DNA of 64,000 nucleotides from Klebsiella electrica (lineage in GTDB: Bacteria; Pseudomonadota; Gammaproteobacteria; Enterobacterales; Enterobacteriaceae): the NCBI RefSeq assembly GCF_006711645.1, contig NZ_CP041247.1:3906001-3970000 (forward strand), given 5' to 3'. Shown in pieces: positions 18,723 to 28,825 of the stretch. The notes below the pieces were generated by a model. The model was not told the DNA's origin. It saw only the letters and a program-made list of their open reading frames with translations, and ran no database searches. A program made the position numbers and the translations under genes. Positions within the stretch are counted from its first letter, which is position 1, and every line of letters begins with the position of its first letter.

Positions 18723-19754
18723 TTAATGCTTCTTGCGGTTACGGCGCATGTCTATCGTCACCGCCGCAACAATAATAATCCCTTTGATAATATCCTGAAC
18801 GTAAGCGTCGACGCCGACGAAGGTGAAGCCGCTTTTGATTAAACCGAGAATCATCGCGCCAATCAGAGTCCCGGTGATGCGGCCGACGCCGCCCATCAGG
18901 CTGCTGCCGCCGATAACGGCCGCGGCGATCGCGTCCAGTTCGTAGGACATCCCCATACTGGACTGCCCGCTGCTGACGCGCGCCGCCAGCACCACTCCGG
19001 CCAGCCCCGACAGCGCGCCGGCGATGGTGTAGACGATAACCAGATACTTATTCACATTGATGCCGGACACTTTTGCCGAGGTCATGTTGCCGCCGATGGC
19101 GTAAACATATTTACCGTAGCGGGTGTGCTTCAGGGCGATGTGAAACAGGGCGGCAATCACGAAGAAAATAATCACCGGCATCGCCCCCTGACCAATCGAC
19201 GTAAAGCTGTCGGACAAGAAGCTGATAGGATTTCCCTGGGTGTAATATTGCGCCAGACCGCGGGCGGAAACCATCATCCCGAGGGTGGCGATAAACGGCG
19301 GGATCCCGGTGCGGGTGACCAAAAAGCCGTTGGTTAATCCGCAGATCAGCCCGACGCCAATCCCGGCACAAATGGGAATGACCGCCGGCAGGTTAACCAG
19401 CGACGGGAACATCGGCGTCAGGCTATCCGAGGTTTGCGCCAGACTTGCTGCCACCACGGCGGCAAGGGCAATGACCGAACCGGAGGAGAGGTCAATCCCG
19501 GTGGTGATAATGACCTGCGTGACGCCGACGGCGATAATCCCGATAATGGCGACCTGCAGGACGATCAACACCAGGCGGTTGGTATTCATCAGAAAAGACT
19601 GGTCGCGGACAAACCAGCCGGCAATTTCAAATGTCAGGGCGATAACCAGCATAACAATAAAGATACCGGTATCTTTCGGCAATTTATGGCGTAAATTACC
19701 GAGGAAAGAGGATCGCTCATTTGCCGCGGTTGCGGTTAGTTTCATATTACTCAT
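18723..19754 (-). CDS. sugar ABC transporter permease (RbsC/MglC-like)
   Basis: A 343-residue permease of the ribose/galactose (CUT2) group with about nine to ten membrane segments. Landmarks are G-I-D-L-S-S-G-S near residue 90, the N-G-F-L-V-T-R-T-G-I-P-P-F-I-A-T-L-G segment and the C-terminal A-A-A-V-I-G-G-S-S-L-M-G-G-V-G. It is the last gene of a three-gene minus-strand operon and lies 10 bp after the ATPase gene. No sugar-metabolising enzyme or regulator is adjacent, so the substrate is unassigned. Confidence 0.9.
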   Translation of the reverse strand: MSNMKLTATAANERSSFLGNLRHKLPKDTGIFIVMLVIALTFEIAGWFVRDQSFLMNTNRLVLIVLQVAIIGIIAVGVTQVIITTGIDLSSGSVIALAAVVAASLAQTSDSLTPMFPSLVNLPAVIPICAGIGVGLICGLTNGFLVTRTGIPPFIATLGMMVSARGLAQYYTQGNPISFLSDSFTSIGQGAMPVIIFFVIAALFHIALKHTRYGKYVYAIGGNMTSAKVSGINVNKYLVIVYTIAGALSGLAGVVLAARVSSGQSSMGMSYELDAIAAAVIGGSSLMGGVGRITGTLIGAMILGLIKSGFTFVGVDAYVQDIIKGIIIVAAVTIDMRRNRKKH

Positions 19755-19764
19755 TCTCTACACC

Positions 19765-21249
19765 TCAGTGGGATGCCAACGACAAAATGGTTTCCTGATC
19801 GGCTTCGTCTTTGTCGAGGATGCCGGTAATACGCCCTTCGTGCATGACCATAACCCGATCGCTCATGCCGAGAATTTCCGGCAGTTCAGAAGAGACCATA
19901 ATGATCGCGACGCCACGGTTGGCCAGTTCGCTTATCAGATGATAAATTTCAGCTTTCGCCCCCACGTCAATCCCGCGGGTTGGTTCATCAAGAATTAATA
20001 TTTTCGGCTGTGCCAGCAGCCAGCGGGCAATTAAGACCTTTTGCTGATTACCGCCGCTCAGGTTATTAATAATTTGATCCATGGTCGGGGTTTTTATATT
20101 CAGTCGACGGATCTGTTCCATGCAGTCTTCCGCCATCTTCATATGTTTGACGAACCCGCTCTTGCCGATATATTCCGGCATATTGACGATACTCATGTTT
20201 TCCATCACCGAGAGCACGAGGAACAGCCCGGACTTTTTGCGATCTTCCGTCAATAGCGCCATCCCTTTTTCAATGGCCACGGAAGGCGAGTCGATCGTCA
20301 CCGGCTGGCCGTCAATCAACACTTCGCCGCTGTCAAAGCGCTCCATCCCGAACAGGCTCTCCATCACTTCGCTGCGCCCGGCGCCGACCAGACCGGCAAC
20401 GCCGAGAATTTCTCCGCGGCGGACGCTGAAATTCACCTCTTCGAAATAGCCCTGGCGCGTCAGATTGCGGACCGTTAACACCTCCTCGCCAATCGTATTA
20501 TTGAATTTCGGGAACAGCTGAGTTAATTCGCGGCCCACCATTTGGGTAATCAGCGACTGACGGGTAAATTCACCCGTCTGCCGACTGCCCACCCAGGTCC
20601 CGTCGCGAAAGACGCTAATTTCATCGGTAATCGCGAAAATCTCATCCATTTTGTGGCTGATATAAATAATGGCTTTGCCCTGCTCGCGTAAATCGCGAAT
20701 GATGGTAAACAGGTGCGCCACTTCGCTTTCCGTCAGCGCCGAGGTGGGTTCATCCATAATGACAATATCCGCGTTCCACGATACCGCTTTGGCTATTTCC
20801 ACCATTTGCTGGGCGGCAATGCTGAGATCGCCCACCAGCCGGTCGGCGGATAAACGGATATTCAGTTTATTGAGCAGGGTCTGAGTCTGGCGGGTCAGCT
20901 GCCGATGGTCGACAAAGCCGTATTTCATCGGCTCGCGCCCCAGCCAGATATTTTCCGCCACCGTCATATGCGGCACCAGGTTCAGCTCCTGGTGGATCAT
21001 CGAGATCCCCGCGCGCAGCGCATCCATCGTATCCTGGAACTGCACCGGTTCACCCTTCACCCGGATCGCGCCCTTATCGGGACGGTAAATCCCGATAAGG
21101 CACTTCATCAGCGTCGACTTTCCCGCACCATTTTCCCCCATCAGGGCGTGCACCGTCCCCGGGCGCACGCGTAATGAGACGTTATCGAGCGCCTTCACGC
21201 CAGGAAAGAACTTACTGATACCTTCGGCTTCAAGTGCAAAAGCGTTCAT
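19765..21249 (-). CDS. sugar ABC transporter ATP-binding protein (RbsA/MglA-like)
   Basis: A 494-residue double-domain ATPase typical of CUT2 importers. The first Walker A is GENGAGKST at residues 38-46. The second half has a degenerate Walker A (G-L-V-G-A-G-R-S-E), normal for this family, and its own signature L-S-G-G-N-Q-Q and Walker B I-L-I-L-D-E-P-T-R-G-I-D-V. The wording of the first domain (P-G-V-K-A-L-D-N-V) is closer to MglA than RbsA. It sits between the binding protein and the permease. Confidence 0.9.
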   Translation of the reverse strand: MNAFALEAEGISKFFPGVKALDNVSLRVRPGTVHALMGENGAGKSTLMKCLIGIYRPDKGAIRVKGEPVQFQDTMDALRAGISMIHQELNLVPHMTVAENIWLGREPMKYGFVDHRQLTRQTQTLLNKLNIRLSADRLVGDLSIAAQQMVEIAKAVSWNADIVIMDEPTSALTESEVAHLFTIIRDLREQGKAIIYISHKMDEIFAITDEISVFRDGTWVGSRQTGEFTRQSLITQMVGRELTQLFPKFNNTIGEEVLTVRNLTRQGYFEEVNFSVRRGEILGVAGLVGAGRSEVMESLFGMERFDSGEVLIDGQPVTIDSPSVAIEKGMALLTEDRKKSGLFLVLSVMENMSIVNMPEYIGKSGFVKHMKMAEDCMEQIRRLNIKTPTMDQIINNLSGGNQQKVLIARWLLAQPKILILDEPTRGIDVGAKAEIYHLISELANRGVAIIMVSSELPEILGMSDRVMVMHEGRITGILDKDEADQETILSLASH

Positions 21250-21282
21250 ACATCACCCTCCGTACCGCTGAGCCAGAAATGA

Positions 21283-22206
21283 TTATTTTTGATTACGACT
21301 GACAAATTCAGACATATTCTGTTTGGTAATCAGCTGGTAAGGGATATCGATGACTTTTTCGACTTTTTCCCCGTGCGCCAGTTTGACGGCCGCATCCACC
21401 GCCCCTTCCCCCTGCCCTTTGGCATCCTGGAAAATCGTGGCGATCATCTTGCCGTTTTTCAGCATCTGCAGGGCGTCAGGCGTCCCGTCGACCCCGGCGA
21501 TCAGAATGTGCTTCGGGTTGCTCCCCAGCGCCTGCAGCGCGCCAATCGCCATTTCATCGTTATTGGAGGCGATCGCCTGAATATCTTCCCCGCTGGTCAT
21601 CCAGTTACTCACCACATCAACGGCATCGTTACGCATAAACTTCGCCGTCTGCTTCTGGACTATCTTGATATTCGGGTATTTCGCGACGACCTCTTCCACG
21701 CCTTTGGTACGGTCGCGGGTGGATTCGTTCGCCAGGTCACCCAGCAGAATCGCCACGTTACCTTTGCCGTTCATCGCCTTCGCCAGCGCTTCCATCTGCA
21801 GACGGCCGGCCAGCACCGAATCCGAACCAACGTAGGCCATTTTGTCGGTCAGCGGAACCTGAGGGCGGCGGTTAACGAAGACCAACGGAATCCCGGCTTT
21901 GGTCGCCTGATCGATAATCGGCTTCACGGCGTTGGTATCGACCGGGTTGACGATGATGGCATCGACGCCCTGGCCAATAAAGTTTTGCACCTGCTGCAAC
22001 TGCTGCGCGACATCGCCCTTGGCATCCTCAACCTGCGATTTCACTCCCTCTTTTTGCATCTCTTTTTGCATAGCAGTACGCAGGATAGTCAGGAAGTTAT
22101 CGTCGAAAAGCGCCATCGACACGCCGACGGAGAGATCTTTTGCCATCACCGCGGCGGGCAACATACAGACTAACAAAGAGGCAACAATCGTTTTCTTGAT
22201 GTTCAT
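21283..22206 (-). CDS. sugar ABC transporter periplasmic binding protein
   Basis: A 307-residue periplasmic binding protein of the ribose/galactose type (PBP type 1). The signal peptide is residues 1-22 (ending V-M-A). I chose ATG 22206 because AAGGAACA precedes it and the signal peptide then starts correctly. The mature protein shows I-I-V-N-P-V-D-T-N-A, G-I-P-L-V-F-V-N-R-R-P and I-A-G-V-D-G-T-P-D-A, the usual hinge and ligand-contact regions. The V-N-R pattern recalls inositol or rhizopine binders, but this is only a hint. It is the first gene of the importer operon. Confidence 0.88.
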   Translation of the reverse strand: MNIKKTIVASLLVCMLPAAVMAKDLSVGVSMALFDDNFLTILRTAMQKEMQKEGVKSQVEDAKGDVAQQLQQVQNFIGQGVDAIIVNPVDTNAVKPIIDQATKAGIPLVFVNRRPQVPLTDKMAYVGSDSVLAGRLQMEALAKAMNGKGNVAILLGDLANESTRDRTKGVEEVVAKYPNIKIVQKQTAKFMRNDAVDVVSNWMTSGEDIQAIASNNDEMAIGALQALGSNPKHILIAGVDGTPDALQMLKNGKMIATIFQDAKGQGEGAVDAAVKLAHGEKVEKVIDIPYQLITKQNMSEFVSRNQK

Positions 22207-22248
22207 AGTTGTTCCTTGGGGTTCAGTGATATGCCAGTTCATCGAGAT

Positions 22249-22267
22249 GAAATGAAAAATTCATTTC
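22249..22267. promoter_or_regulatory. 19-bp inverted repeat upstream of the sugar importer
   Basis: GAAATGAA and TTCATTTC form perfect 8-bp arms around AAA, 43 bp before the binding-protein start. Position and symmetry suit an operator, but no regulator gene is adjacent and I do not recognise the consensus. Confidence 0.45.
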
Positions 22268-22348
22268 GGAAACGTCTTTCTGATACCGACCGACTCGCCA
22301 GTCAGAAATCTTTCTTCTGACTGCACTGTTTTGGCACATTTTTACCAG

Positions 22349-22373
22349 AACCACTTAATTCAGTGGTTTTTTT
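22349..22373 (+). terminator. orphan plus-strand intrinsic terminator
   Basis: A perfect 7-bp stem (AACCACT/AGTGGTT) with a 6-base loop runs straight into seven T's (counting the stem end). It is oriented on the plus strand, where no gene lies upstream. It could end a small RNA or antisense transcript, or block read-through. Confidence 0.5.
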
Positions 22374-22968
22374 AATGAGTTATTAAAACAGTAGTTCATA
22401 AATCATACGATTTATCGGCTGGTCAATTTCAGATGGTTTATTTCATTAACAACACATATGAAACTTTTGTAATTAAATAACTGAAATGAAAATTTTAAAA
22501 CCACCTGATAACAGAACTTTGACAGATATCTAACATTGCGGCATAAACGCGCAAAAAATGAGAGGCGCCCAGCAGTTTGCGCACAAGCCGCGGGCCTGCT
22601 GCTGGCAATCCGCCAGAGGGGATTACCCACCTGAATAAAAGGGGTATTTGAAACATCAGCGGCGTTTTCAGGCGTCTGAGCTGCCGCAGACGCTTGCCTG
22701 CCCCCCGGACGCGACGTCACGGGGAGGATAAAAAATACGCTGAAGGCCAGCCTGGAGGGGGGGATGAACCAGGTTGCGCAGCACAGGGTGGCGAGGCGTG
22801 TGGACGAGCACAATTCCCCCCCTAAGACGATGAATGCCGATGGGCTGACGGTTACAACCGGGTCATTTCACTCAGCCCGGGCCACTGAAACGCAAAACAG
22901 CGCCCAGAGGCCGTCCCTCACCCGTCTGGCGCGTGGACGGCGGCCTTCCACCGGCAAATATGAGGCAT
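22374..22968. other. long intergenic region, no gene recognised
   Basis: About 600 bases between the divergent sugar importer and lysU. The left part is AT-rich and the right part GC-rich. Open frames of up to about 130 codons have implausible composition and no ribosome binding site. I see no family resemblance. Confidence 0.5.
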
Positions 22969-23000
22969 AAAAAAGCCCCCGGCTCTGACGAACGGGGGGC
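22969..23000 (-). terminator. lysU terminator
   Basis: On the minus strand a GCCCCC/GGGGGC stem is followed by TTTTTT, 18 bases past the lysU stop. It is a standard intrinsic terminator. Confidence 0.8.
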
Positions 23001-23017
23001 CTGGTCGTGGACGTAAC

Positions 23018-24535
23018 TTATTTCTGCGGACGCATTGCCGGGAACAGGATGACGTCGCGGATAGTGTGGCTGTTAGTAAACAGCATCACCATCCGGTCGA
23101 TCCCGATCCCCAGACCGGCGGTCGGCGGCAGGCCGTATTCCAGCGCGGTCACGTAGTCTTCGTCGTAGAACATCGCTTCGTCATCCCCGGCGGCTTTGGC
23201 ATTCACCTGGTCCTGGAAACGCTGCGCCTGGTCTTCGGCGTCGTTCAGCTCGCTGAAGCCGTTACCGATTTCACGGCCGCCGATAAAGAACTCAAAGCGG
23301 TCGGTAATTTCCGGGTTCACGTCATTACGGCGCGCCAGCGGAGAGACTTCCGCCGGGTATTCGGTGATAAAGGTCGGCTGAATCAGGTGCGCTTCCGCCA
23401 CTTCATCAAAGATTTCGGTGACGATACGCCCCAGCCCCCAGCTCTTCTCAACGTGAATGCCGATGGACCCGGCAAGGGCTTTCGCTGCGGCAAAGTTATC
23501 CAGATCCGCCATCTCGGTCTGCGGACGGTATTTCTTGATAGCTTCACGCATGGTCAGTTTTTCAAACGGTTTGCCAAAGTCGAAGATCTGGTCGCCATAG
23601 GGGACTTCCGTTTTACCCAGCACGGTCTGCGCCAGAGTGCGGAACAGGGATTCGGTCAGTTCGATCAGATCTTTGTAATCCGCATACGCCATATAGAGTT
23701 CCATCATGGTGAACTCCGGGTTGTGACGCACCGAGATACCTTCATTACGGAAGTTACGGTTGATTTCGAATACCCGTTCGAAGCCGCCCACAACCAGACG
23801 CTTCAGGTACAACTCCGGCGCGATACGCAGGTACATGTCCATATCCAGCGCGTTGTGATGGGTGATAAACGGACGCGCCGCCGCGCCGCCGGGGATCACC
23901 TGCATCATCGGGGTTTCGACTTCCATAAAGCCGCGGCTCACCATGAACTGGCGCATCGTCGCGAGGATCTGCGAACGGACTTTAAACGTACGTCGGGATT
24001 CGTCGTTGGCAATCAGATCCAGGTAGCGCTGACGATAACGGGCTTCCTGATCCTGCAAGCCGTGGAATTTATCCGGCAGCGGGCGCAGGGCTTTGGTCAG
24101 CAGACGCAGCTCGCTGCAGTGAATGGAGAGTTCGCCGGTTTGGGTTTTGAACAGCTTACCGCGGGCGGCGATAATGTCGCCAAGGTCCCACTTTTTAAAC
24201 TGTTCGCTGTAGACGCCTTCCGGCAGATCGTCGCGCGCGACGTACAGCTGAATGCGGCCGCCGACGTCCTGCAGAGTGACGAAGGAGGCTTTCCCCATGA
24301 TGCGACGGGTCATCATACGACCAGCGACAGAGACTTCAACGTTCAAGGAGGTGAGTGCTGCATTATCCTTGTCATCAAATTCAGTGTGCAATTGGTCAGA
24401 GGTATGGTCACGACGAAAATCGTTCGGGAACGGGATGCCCTGCTCACGAAGCTGAGCCAGCTTTTCACGACGGTTTTTCAGTTCATTATTAAGGTCAATT
24501 GCCTCATCGGCACTTTGTGCTTGTTGTTCAGACAT
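23018..24535 (-). CDS. lysU: lysine--tRNA ligase, LysU position
   Basis: A 505-residue class II lysyl-tRNA synthetase that charges tRNA-Lys. The anticodon-binding OB domain occupies roughly residues 60-180. Motif 2 ([15 protein letters not shown]) is near residue 265 and motif 3 ([12 protein letters not shown]) is close to the C-terminus. I call it LysU rather than LysS because it lies beside dtpC-cadA-cadB-cadC, as lysU does in E. coli, and no prfB precedes it. The protein alone cannot separate the two paralogues. LysU is the stress-inducible copy in E. coli. Confidence 0.9.
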   Translation of the reverse strand: MSEQQAQSADEAIDLNNELKNRREKLAQLREQGIPFPNDFRRDHTSDQLHTEFDDKDNAALTSLNVEVSVAGRMMTRRIMGKASFVTLQDVGGRIQLYVARDDLPEGVYSEQFKKWDLGDIIAARGKLFKTQTGELSIHCSELRLLTKALRPLPDKFHGLQDQEARYRQRYLDLIANDESRRTFKVRSQILATMRQFMVSRGFMEVETPMMQVIPGGAAARPFITHHNALDMDMYLRIAPELYLKRLVVGGFERVFEINRNFRNEGISVRHNPEFTMMELYMAYADYKDLIELTESLFRTLAQTVLGKTEVPYGDQIFDFGKPFEKLTMREAIKKYRPQTEMADLDNFAAAKALAGSIGIHVEKSWGLGRIVTEIFDEVAEAHLIQPTFITEYPAEVSPLARRNDVNPEITDRFEFFIGGREIGNGFSELNDAEDQAQRFQDQVNAKAAGDDEAMFYDEDYVTALEYGLPPTAGLGIGIDRMVMLFTNSHTIRDVILFPAMRPQK

Positions 24536-24768
24536 GTTGGTTCCTCATAACCCTGCTTTCAAACTTGCTTCGATACATTGCCCCAGGCCACTCTCCGGCG
24601 CGCCCTGTTCCGGCGCTGATTCCGGAGAACAATCTTCATGGTCCTGGCTTCGGTTGCGGCTGATTTCACTCAGTCTTTGCTTACGTAACAGTTTTTTATC
24701 TTCGGCTTCATTACCTGCCAGAATATCCTCCCGCTATTCAGTAAACGGTGCAAGGAGCGGATTTCGCG
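24536..24768. promoter_or_regulatory. lysU upstream region
   Basis: The 233 bases before lysU show no gene. They should contain the lysU promoter, but I could not assign -35/-10 elements with confidence. Confidence 0.3.
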
Positions 24769-24948
24769 CCAGTGTCGGGGATGCTGACCCCGGAGGCGAC
24801 GCTGCATTCGGCCCCTCCCCGGCTCGCGGCGTAAACGCCTTAGCCGGGCTACCTGGCTCCAGTGTCGGGGATGCTGACCCCGGAGGCGACGCTGCGTTCG
24901 GGCCCTCCCCGGCTCGCGGCGTAAACGCCTTAGCCGGGCTACCTGGCT
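24769..24948. repeat. two tandem copies of a 90-bp GC-rich repeat
   Basis: Copy 1 spans 24769-24858 and copy 2 spans 24859-24948. They are nearly identical, with about two to three differences. Each contains a REP-like inverted core (CCCCGGCTCGCGGCG then AACGCCTTAGCCGGG). A related single REP-like unit lies after selU near 59540. The repeat sits between dtpC and lysU, downstream of dtpC. Confidence 0.8.
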
Positions 24949-24992
24949 ACCGGGCGGCATGATGTTGTCGCCCCGGTAAGCCCGGTGCCGCC

Positions 24993-26456
24993 TCAGGGAA
25001 GTTCACCGGCAGCCGCGCGGCGTTTGCCAACGCTGAACACGGCGGCGAAGGCGACGACGACAATGACCGCCACGCTGCCCAGCGTCCATTCGCCCATCTG
25101 GGCAAAGAAGTGCTGATACGCGGCAATCGCCGTATCGCTGATTTGCGACTCGGTGGTCTGCTGCGCGACGATACCCGCCAGCCAGTTGGCCACCGCCCCG
25201 GTCGCCAGCATATAAATGCCGGTCAGCACCCCGGTCACGCCCGGCATATTCAGGCGGGTGATCTGCGCCATCGCTACCGGGTCAATAAACAGTTCGGCAA
25301 AGCCCATCAGCGCCAGGCCGGCCACCATCATGCCCATCGATGCCTGCCCCTCCGCCGCACCGTGACGTGCGTTGAGGGCCAGCACAATAAACCCGCAGCC
25401 CATCAGCAGCAGGCCAAAAGCAAATTTCAGCCACACGCGCAGCACCGATCGCGTGCTGCCTTCCGGGCGCATCAGCCAGGCCAGCGCCACGCCCGCCGCC
25501 ATCACGGCAACGGCGTTTACCGACTGGAAGAGAGCCGTCGGCACCTCAATGGCGAACAGCTGGCGGTTAACAAAGCGATCGATAAACAGGCTGATCGAAC
25601 TACCGCCCTGCTGCGCCAGAACCCAGAACAGCGTGCCGGTCAGCATCAGCAGTACGATTTGCCACAGCGCGCGACGGTACTGCGGGGAGTTCACCATAAT
25701 GCGCGCCACCATTTGGGCGGCGAAAACGCAGACGATGGCCAGCAGATAGCCAGCGCCGTTATTTTCCAGCAGCAGGGTGAAAAACACCGGCGCCACGCAG
25801 AGCATGACCACCAGCCAGCCCCAGGTCGGCAGAACAAATTTCACCGTACGCAGCGCCTGTTTGTCGACGCCGCGGGTGTGGCTGAAATGGCGATGGCCGC
25901 TGAGGAAAATCAGCAGCCCGATAAACATGCCGATCCCCGCCAGCGCAAAACCGATATGCCAGCCATACCACTGCGCCGCCATCCCGCAGGCGATGGGTGC
26001 CGCGATGGAGCCGACGTTCCCGGCAGCGTACAGCAGCGAGAAACCGCCGTCGCGGCGAGGGTCGTCAGCAGCGTAGAGTTCACCCAGCAGGCAGCTGATG
26101 TTGGATTTGAACAGGCCGTAGCCGCAGATAATGATCGCCAGCGCGAGGTACAGACTCCAGGTTGCATCCGATTCAACGCCCAGCACGACGTGGCCGAGCG
26201 TCATCAACAGCGCGCCGACAATGAGCGCCGTGCGATTGCCGAGCAGGCGGTCGGCAAGCCAGCCGCCGAGAATGGGGGTAACGTAAACCAGAGAAGCGTA
26301 AGCGCTGAACAGACTGATGGCGTGGCTGTCATCGAAGCCAAGCTGATGGGTGAGGTAGAGGATGAGTAAGGCACGCATGCCGTAAAAGCTGAAATATTCC
26401 CAGATTTGGATCGCGACGATGTAATAGATCGCACGCGGTTGTGAGGGTGTTTTCAT
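24993..26456 (-). CDS. dtpC: dipeptide/tripeptide permease DtpC (YjdL)
   Basis: A 487-residue proton-coupled oligopeptide transporter of the POT/PTR family with about 14 membrane segments. The family N-terminal motif is [12 protein letters not shown] near residue 17. I chose ATG 26456 from alignment to the remembered E. coli protein (485 residues) and from GGGAGA upstream; the open frame extends to 26708 without support. It follows cadA and precedes lysU as in E. coli, so it may supply lysine-containing peptides for the acid response. Confidence 0.9.
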   Translation of the reverse strand: MKTPSQPRAIYYIVAIQIWEYFSFYGMRALLILYLTHQLGFDDSHAISLFSAYASLVYVTPILGGWLADRLLGNRTALIVGALLMTLGHVVLGVESDATWSLYLALAIIICGYGLFKSNISCLLGELYAADDPRRDGGFSLLYAAGNVGSIAAPIACGMAAQWYGWHIGFALAGIGMFIGLLIFLSGHRHFSHTRGVDKQALRTVKFVLPTWGWLVVMLCVAPVFFTLLLENNGAGYLLAIVCVFAAQMVARIMVNSPQYRRALWQIVLLMLTGTLFWVLAQQGGSSISLFIDRFVNRQLFAIEVPTALFQSVNAVAVMAAGVALAWLMRPEGSTRSVLRVWLKFAFGLLLMGCGFIVLALNARHGAAEGQASMGMMVAGLALMGFAELFIDPVAMAQITRLNMPGVTGVLTGIYMLATGAVANWLAGIVAQQTTESQISDTAIAAYQHFFAQMGEWTLGSVAVIVVVAFAAVFSVGKRRAAAGELP

Positions 26457-26520
26457 GAGGTCTCCCTGCGGTCTGTCAAATTTGCCCGGCGGCGCGTTGC
26501 TCGCACGGGCCGACATGCGG

Positions 26521-26560
26521 ATCGTAGGCCGGGTAAGCGCAGCGCCACCCGGCAATGAAA
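26521..26560. repeat. REP-like element between cadA and dtpC
   Basis: The stretch GTAGGCCGGGTAAGCG, then CAGCGCCACCCGGC, is a typical enterobacterial REP palindrome. It lies in the 140-bp gap between cadA and dtpC and may stabilise the upstream cadBA message. Confidence 0.65.
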
Positions 26561-26596
26561 AAAGGGAAGTGGCCCGCCACTTCCCAGGAGCTTCAA

Positions 26597-28744
26597 TTAC
26601 TTGTTGTTTTCTTCTTTCAGCACTTTCACGGTGTAGCGACCATCCGCCTGACGATAAGCGCCGTGGATATCGGTTTCGAAGCCCGGATAGTGGGCACCGA
26701 TTTCGCACAGCATCTGCAGGAACTCCAGTACCGGACGACTCTCTTCGGTGATCATTTCTCCCGGCATAACCAGCGGCACTCCCGGAGGATACGGCAGGAT
26801 CATGTTGGCGTTGACGCGCCCCACCATCTCTTCGAGATACACCTCTTCGGTCTGACCGTGCAGCTCTTTCTGGAACGCGGCATACGGCGTGATCATCATG
26901 GTCGGCAGCACTTCGAAAGCGCGGAACATCAGCTCCGGCAGGTTATGATGCGTAATCAGTTTGTGAATGTTCTGCGCCAGTTCCTGCACACGCATGTTTT
27001 CGTAGAATTCAGGATCTTCGCGGTACAGCGACGGCAGCATGTTTTTCACGCGCAGGTTCAGGTCGAAGGCACGTTTAAAATCGGTCAGCGCACGCAGCAG
27101 GCTCAGCGCTTTGGTTTTGTCGATACCGATACTGAACAGGAACAGCAGGTTGTACGGACCGGTTTTCTCCACCACGATGCCGTGTTCGTCGAGATACTTC
27201 GCCACGATGCTTGCCGGAATACCGAACTCATCCATGGTGCCGTCTTTCTTCATCCCCGGCGTCAGCAGCGTGACTTTGATCGGGTCGAGGTACATGTGTT
27301 CGTTATCGATGTTTTTGAAACCGTGCCATGCGCTATCGGAACGCAGCGGCCAGCATTCCGGGCCATCGATATGTTCCGGCTGCCAGACGTCGAAGAACCA
27401 GCCTTCGGATTCGCCTTTCAGACGTTTGATCTCTTTACGAAACTTAATGGAACGTTCGATAGAGCCATCGATCAGCCGCTTGCCGGCATTGCCTTTCATC
27501 ATCGCCGCGGCGGTTTCAGTCGAGGCGACCACGCCGTAGTGTGGAGAGGTGGTGGTGTGCATCATGTAGGCTTCGTTAAAGGTCTCTTCGTTGACAGCGC
27601 CTTTAACGTGAATCATCGAAGCCTGAGAAAACGCCGCCAGCAGTTTGTGCGTGGACTGGGTTTCATAAATCACTTTCCCTTCCACGCGATCGCCGCTCAT
27701 CCCGCATTTACCGGCATAGATTGGCGAGAAGTTGGTGTAAGGCACCCACGCGGAGTCAAAGTGGATAGATTTCACATCCAGCGTTTTCTTGATGAAGTCG
27801 GTGTTATACAGCAGACCATCGTAGGTGGAATTGGTGATCACCGCGTGTACCGGCCAGGTGGCGTTCGGCGTCTCTTTTACCCGTTTGGCGATAGTGGCGT
27901 GCTGAAATTCACTCTGCGGAATACCGCCGAGGATGCCGTAAGCGTTACGGGTCGGACGGAAGTAGATTGGCGTAATGTCGCTCATCATCATCAGGTGAGT
28001 CAGCGATTTGTGGCAGTTACGGTCAATCAGTACGGTGCTGCCAGCTGGTGCGGAGTACATGCCGACGATTTTGTTCGCCGTTGAGGTGCCGTTGGTCACC
28101 ATGTAACTGCGTTCGGCGTTAAAGACGCGCGCAATATACTCTTCCGCTTCTTTATGCGGGCCGCTGTGGTCCAGCAGGGAACCCAGTTCAGAAACGGAAA
28201 TCGAGATATCGGATTTCATGGTGTTTGAACCAAAGAAATCATAGAAGATGCTGCCGACCGGGCTTTTCTGGAAGGCGGTCCCGCCCATATGGCCTGGGGT
28301 ACAGAAGGTGTATTTACCTTCACGCACATATTTGAACAGCGCTTTGGTCAGCGGCGGCAAAATGGTATCGATGTATTCATCGGTGTTCTGTCTGATTTTA
28401 TCGGCGATGTCATCGGCGGCCCCCAGCGCATATTCGAAGAAGCGTACCTGCATCCGCAGATCGTTGAGGCTGACGTCCAGCGTGGAGTAGGTGTTAGCGA
28501 AAGCATACAGCGGCATATATTCGTTCAGCTTGCTGATCTCTTCGCACAGTTCGAGATTGTATTTATCCCAGTCGAAGATCACCCCGCACAGACGGGCATT
28601 GTTTTCGATCAGTTTCAGTAAATCTTCGCGGTCGTTCGGATAGACAATACGGAAGTCCAGGCGTTCAAGGGCGCGATGCAGTTCACGGATGGGTTCTTCT
28701 TTGAAGTAGACACCCATGTGATTCATGATTGCGATAACGTTCAT
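26597..28744 (-). CDS. cadA: inducible lysine decarboxylase CadA
   Basis: A 715-residue PLP-dependent lysine decarboxylase of the ornithine/lysine/arginine decarboxylase family, the same length as E. coli CadA. It has an N-terminal wing domain, a PLP domain with the Schiff-base lysine in [10 protein letters not shown] (expected Lys367), and a C-terminal domain. It turns lysine into cadaverine and consumes a proton, giving acid resistance with CadB. I chose the internal ATG two codons after the first possible one because it gives [14 protein letters not shown]. It is co-transcribed with cadB. Confidence 0.95.
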   Translation of the reverse strand: MNVIAIMNHMGVYFKEEPIRELHRALERLDFRIVYPNDREDLLKLIENNARLCGVIFDWDKYNLELCEEISKLNEYMPLYAFANTYSTLDVSLNDLRMQVRFFEYALGAADDIADKIRQNTDEYIDTILPPLTKALFKYVREGKYTFCTPGHMGGTAFQKSPVGSIFYDFFGSNTMKSDISISVSELGSLLDHSGPHKEAEEYIARVFNAERSYMVTNGTSTANKIVGMYSAPAGSTVLIDRNCHKSLTHLMMMSDITPIYFRPTRNAYGILGGIPQSEFQHATIAKRVKETPNATWPVHAVITNSTYDGLLYNTDFIKKTLDVKSIHFDSAWVPYTNFSPIYAGKCGMSGDRVEGKVIYETQSTHKLLAAFSQASMIHVKGAVNEETFNEAYMMHTTTSPHYGVVASTETAAAMMKGNAGKRLIDGSIERSIKFRKEIKRLKGESEGWFFDVWQPEHIDGPECWPLRSDSAWHGFKNIDNEHMYLDPIKVTLLTPGMKKDGTMDEFGIPASIVAKYLDEHGIVVEKTGPYNLLFLFSIGIDKTKALSLLRALTDFKRAFDLNLRVKNMLPSLYREDPEFYENMRVQELAQNIHKLITHHNLPELMFRAFEVLPTMMITPYAAFQKELHGQTEEVYLEEMVGRVNANMILPYPPGVPLVMPGEMITEESRPVLEFLQMLCEIGAHYPGFETDIHGAYRQADGRYTVKVLKEENNK

Positions 28745-28767
28745 AGTCAAATCTCCAGATAAAGAAA

Positions 28768-28805
28768 GCCCCTCCCGCCACGTTGTGACAGGTGATGGAA
28801 GGAGC
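28768..28805 (-). terminator. cadB-cadA intercistronic hairpin
   Basis: On the minus strand GCTCCTTCC pairs with GGGAGGGGC (two G-U pairs) around a 20-base loop and is followed by TTTCTTTA. It lies in the 81-bp gap between cadB and cadA and could act as a partial terminator or an mRNA stabiliser that sets the cadB:cadA ratio. Confidence 0.5.
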
Positions 28806-28825
28806 CTCAGGAATAGGGTTGCTGA

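Noticed and set aside
22412..22813. 133-codon minus-strand frame upstream of the sugar importer
   Set aside because: The composition is implausible (rich in Cys, Arg, Ser and Ala), there is no binding site and no family resemblance.
23018..24535. Assignment as lysS with an upstream prfB and its programmed frameshift
   Set aside because: No prfB precedes the gene and the neighbours are dtpC-cadABC, the known lysU position.
24534..24962. 142-codon plus-strand frame between lysU and dtpC
   Set aside because: Its second half is the 90-bp repeat translated twice, and it lacks a start site.
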